Program-made: the position numbers and the translations under genes
Origin: Solirubrobacterales bacterium
GTDB lineage: Bacteria > Actinomycetota > Thermoleophilia > Solirubrobacterales > Solirubrobacteraceae
Length of the DNA: 34,053 bases
NCBI GenBank assembly: GCA_027315115.1
Contig: DAHUYQ010000054.1
Coordinates: forward strand, 1 to 34,053
Direction: 5' to 3'
Part shown: positions 33,101 through 34,053 of the stretch, in pieces
Layout: each line of letters starts with the position of its first letter
Numbering within the stretch: the first letter of the stretch is position 1
The notes under the pieces: generated by a model
What the model was told of the DNA's origin: nothing
Database searches by the model: none
What the model saw: only the letters and a program-made list of their open reading frames with translations

Positions 33101-33507
33101 TCGTGCGCCTCCTCGGCGAGCGCCCGGCCGTTTCCGTTCTGCGCTTCGTAGGCGCGCTGCGCCTCGGCCAGCAGCGCCGTGAGCGTGCCGGAGAGCGCAT
33201 CGACCTGGTGGGCGGAGAGGACGGTGCCGTCGGCGAGCTTGGGCTCCTCCTGGGAGAGCAGCCGTTCCAGGCCGAGCATCAGCGAGTAGCGGCGGCGCCA
33301 TTTGGTGGAGGGGTGCTTGGCCCCCTGCGCCAGCTCGGCCAGCGCGCCGTCGAGCGCCCTGCGACGCGGCGTGCCGGGCGCCAGCGCCACGGCGGGATCC
33401 TCTCCCTCGTGCAGGAAGCTCTCGCGCACGAACTTCTGTGCGCGAGCTATCTCGGCGGAATTCGGAATGGGTGCGGCCGCGAGGGCCACTGACGTGGACT
33501 CGGCCAT
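30184..33507 (-). CDS. SF2 DEAD/DEAH-box helicase with acidic insert and basic tail
   Basis: The 1107-residue protein has the SF2 core: a Q-motif-like SAHQVDAL (98-105), motif I ATGAGKT (239-245), motif II DEAH (326-329), motif III MTAT (351-354), and motif VI QQRVGRVTRR near 520. Between the Q-like helix and motif I sits an insert with an almost pure Glu/Asp stretch (about 158-226). From about residue 832 to the end is a Lys/Arg/Ala/Pro tail with KAGT repeats, like histone H1. It resembles the restriction-type and XPB-like helicases of high-GC Gram-positives. The substrate is unknown. The ATG at 33507 is divergent from galT. The LOTUS operon follows downstream after 120 nt and may be partly read from it. 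Confidence 0.88.
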   Translation of the reverse strand: MAESTSVALAAAPIPNSAEIARAQKFVRESFLHEGEDPAVALAPGTPRRRALDGALAELAQGAKHPSTKWRRRYSLMLGLERLLSQEEPKLADGTVLSAHQVDALSGTLTALLAEAQRAYEAQNGNGRALAEEAHELISVADTAAGPMNGAVTPRGADADQEADEEEEEEEDEEPEGELDLDDEEDEEEEEEEEEPEDVSADADEEPRDWEEDEEGEEEESVAEAPEDPNAAKRFWFEHATGAGKTVAALGFVEASQTGGILILTHRRNLVDQFLGELKDRGYTKRISRPLYVGEDATNGPVTVETYQWFVRNAGRISSAYTIVICDEAHTALGDKTSAAIRDWTGPIFIGMTATGALIARHVTDLFPTQTSRFDLAQAARRGVIAPLRCVRIPPGVGVRTIAKVPLRRGEVDTEFDQEELAELLDQQPFNLAAANLYKTRFNNVPGVVYAAGVKHAYNLAEAFRAEGLKAQAVSGETPKRELASILARYENGDIDVLINAQLLAEGWNSPRATLCMHLAPTASRRIYQQRVGRVTRRHPGKEAGIVVDFVHPATKHDDPVVTLHSLLDRDVYRGGAIVVGPVRRGRGRRMRVERRVLPVCADEERRFQVFERELWRIAVENLDWGEQHLWAALAGARVQTGGWRKARAMLHFDKSGDLKGRFLITAVQRNKNAQLRLRALTDVAALRDAETFDTAVDIVGGWQRDERREGVKILLRALAEKRIGRRDQANAWTWRMAEYTREVHEEYAVQRWPETKRLLGLLVNSSGAAHARNARKLVQASRKQDRRLAAALLAAALAHTPEAEEVLRGARTRMSRKPQALARELLRNFPKRRGKGARRKRRRDGADGVAGAERAERVAGVAQAAADAAGAADGVGLTDGSTPDRDVEETAKPSAAPADGDRAAEPTDADAKPGKPPARRSRRRAQPKAASARADESEANAEQQLALLEPATAEPAGGPAAAAGEPAASVSERESTGEPAKPKARVSRRSSTAARAKAKASTADAASTADAASTRSKTAAASARKSQARKPAAAAKAAPAKAGTVKAGTAKAGTADSESAKPAKSAAATKRRPARAKRSILDAASHVAVAVDEAGGRIQADDQSAL
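30341..30400. repeat. 15-bp tandem repeat in the helicase tail
   Basis: Four near-identical 15-bp units (GCGGTGCCTGCCTTC type) begin at 30341, 30356, 30371 and 30386. They keep frame and encode the KAGTV/KAGTA repeats of the basic tail. Confidence 0.85.
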
Positions 33508-33725
33508 GAATTGGCTCTAACGCTTCGAGATGGAGTCGCCGAGGAGAAGCAGGTTCGGCTCGACTCGGAATGCCGGCTCCCACCGGCAGGCTCACCGGAT
33601 GCGGGCGCATCACGTCTGCGAGCCTGGCTTCAGGATATAGCAGGTCGAGGCGGCACGGAACCAGCGTCCGCGTCTGCCAATCTTCAGGCCCCCGTCCGCC
33701 AGACCAGAACAGGAGGCCCGCGGAA
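33508..33725. other. Divergent promoter region of helicase and galT genes
   Basis: This 218-bp stretch between divergent genes has no credible ORF. It contains a small inverted repeat (TGCCGG/CCGGCA around 33571-33588) and an AT-rich GGATATAGC near 33633 that may belong to a galT promoter. AGGAGG at 33711-33716, nine bases before the GTG at 33726, is a strong ribosome binding site for galT. Confidence 0.5.
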
Positions 33726-34053
33726 GTGCCCGAGATCCGCATAGACCCGCTCAGCGGCGACCGCGTGATCGTCGCCGGCGAGCGTTCCAGGCGCCCTGGC
33801 GGCTCTCCCGGCTGCGTGGCGGCGGAGCCGATCGAGGTTGGCTCCGACCCGTTCGCCGACGGGCACGAGGACCGGACGCCGCCGGAGCTCTTCGCGCTGC
33901 GGCCGGCCGGGTCCGTCCCCGACTCGCCCGGTTGGAGCGTGCGGGTGGTGCCGAATCTGTATCCGGCGCTGGAGGGCGCAGGGGGCGGCCCGGCGCCGGG
34001 CGCGCCGGGCGCCTCAGGCGCGGCGGGGGGCGCGGGGGCGCCGGCGGGCGCGG
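33726..34053 (+). CDS. galT: Galactose-1-phosphate uridylyltransferase-like protein, 5' part only
   Basis: The window ends after about 109 codons. The start matches GalT: RIDPLSGDRVIVAGERSRRP parallels the family's DP-tG-wVIiapeRakRP, and GHEDRTPPELFALR with PGWSVRVVPNLYPAL follows. The usual zinc motif CPFC reads DPFA here (41-44), so metal binding must differ or be absent. The last 25 visible residues are Gly/Ala/Pro low complexity placed right after YPAL, a probable insert like those in HemC and BirA. The catalytic HPH region lies beyond the window. The GTG start has AGGAGG nine bases before it. Confidence 0.8.
   Translation, partial: MPEIRIDPLSGDRVIVAGERSRRPGGSPGCVAAEPIEVGSDPFADGHEDRTPPELFALRPAGSVPDSPGWSVRVVPNLYPALEGAGGGPAPGAPGASGAAGGAGAPAGA

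Noticed and set aside
30184..33507. Long open frame on the + strand opposite the helicase (31108-33492)
   Set aside because: It is the shadow of the helicase gene, produced by high GC; it has no recognisable motif and a composition typical of such shadows.

Overview
The window is very GC-rich bacterial DNA (roughly 70% or more by eye) with dense genes, many GTG/TTG starts and many 1-8 nt start/stop overlaps. Gene content suggests a high-GC actinobacterium, most likely of the Thermoleophilia/Solirubrobacterales type. The clues are a siroheme/heme/ccm operon, several leaderless promoters, short one-helix FtsH and Ala/Gly-rich inserts in enzymes. The taxonomy is an inference.

Layout. 1-6650: housekeeping genes. 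A stand-alone 5'-3' exonuclease (+) faces a minus-strand group: M20 peptidase, a short FtsH, methylmalonyl-CoA epimerase, a small unknown protein, a PAP2 phosphatase and the YchF ATPase. 6738-10303: an accessory block on the + strand. It holds two overlapping, related P-loop ATPase genes (the second with a ruined P-loop and a C-terminal helical, probably winged-helix, region), then an Xre/MbcA-type antitoxin and a RES-domain toxin. 10307-16199: a five-gene peptide ABC importer on the minus strand (binding lipoprotein, two permeases, two ATPases). Its divergent promoter region carries three GCAGGTTTG repeats and is shared with an aldehyde-dehydrogenase-like gene whose catalytic Cys, Asn and second Glu are all replaced. 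18021-18606: a DUF4160/DUF2442 small-gene pair.

18686-25937: one eight-gene + strand operon of tetrapyrrole metabolism. It encodes a precorrin-2 dehydrogenase, CcmA, CcmB, CcmC, a CcmD-like peptide, HemA, HemC and a CobA-HemD fusion. It joins heme and siroheme synthesis to heme handling for cytochrome c maturation. A 235-bp repeat-bearing gap follows, then SAM hydrolase and BirA.

27926-30063: the least explained part. A strong hairpin ends birA and contains the -35 of a good promoter. That promoter would make an approximately 385-nt hairpin-rich RNA with no good ORF, ending at a very strong bidirectional terminator. From the other side the terminator is reached by a two-gene minus-strand operon of lower GC, encoding a LOTUS/OST-HTH protein and an unrecognised protein. 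30184-33507 encodes an SF2 helicase with a long acidic insert just before motif I and a basic, H1-like tail. The window ends inside a galT-like gene that lacks the usual CPFC zinc motif.

Two themes run through the window. First, TANNNT-type -10 boxes lie 6-7 nt before the start codon of several operon-leading genes, which implies leaderless mRNAs and fixes their starts. Second, short GC-rich tandem repeats appear to have inserted Ala/Gly/Pro linkers into HemC, BirA, the OppF-like ATPase, the PAP2 tail, the helicase tail and probably GalT.
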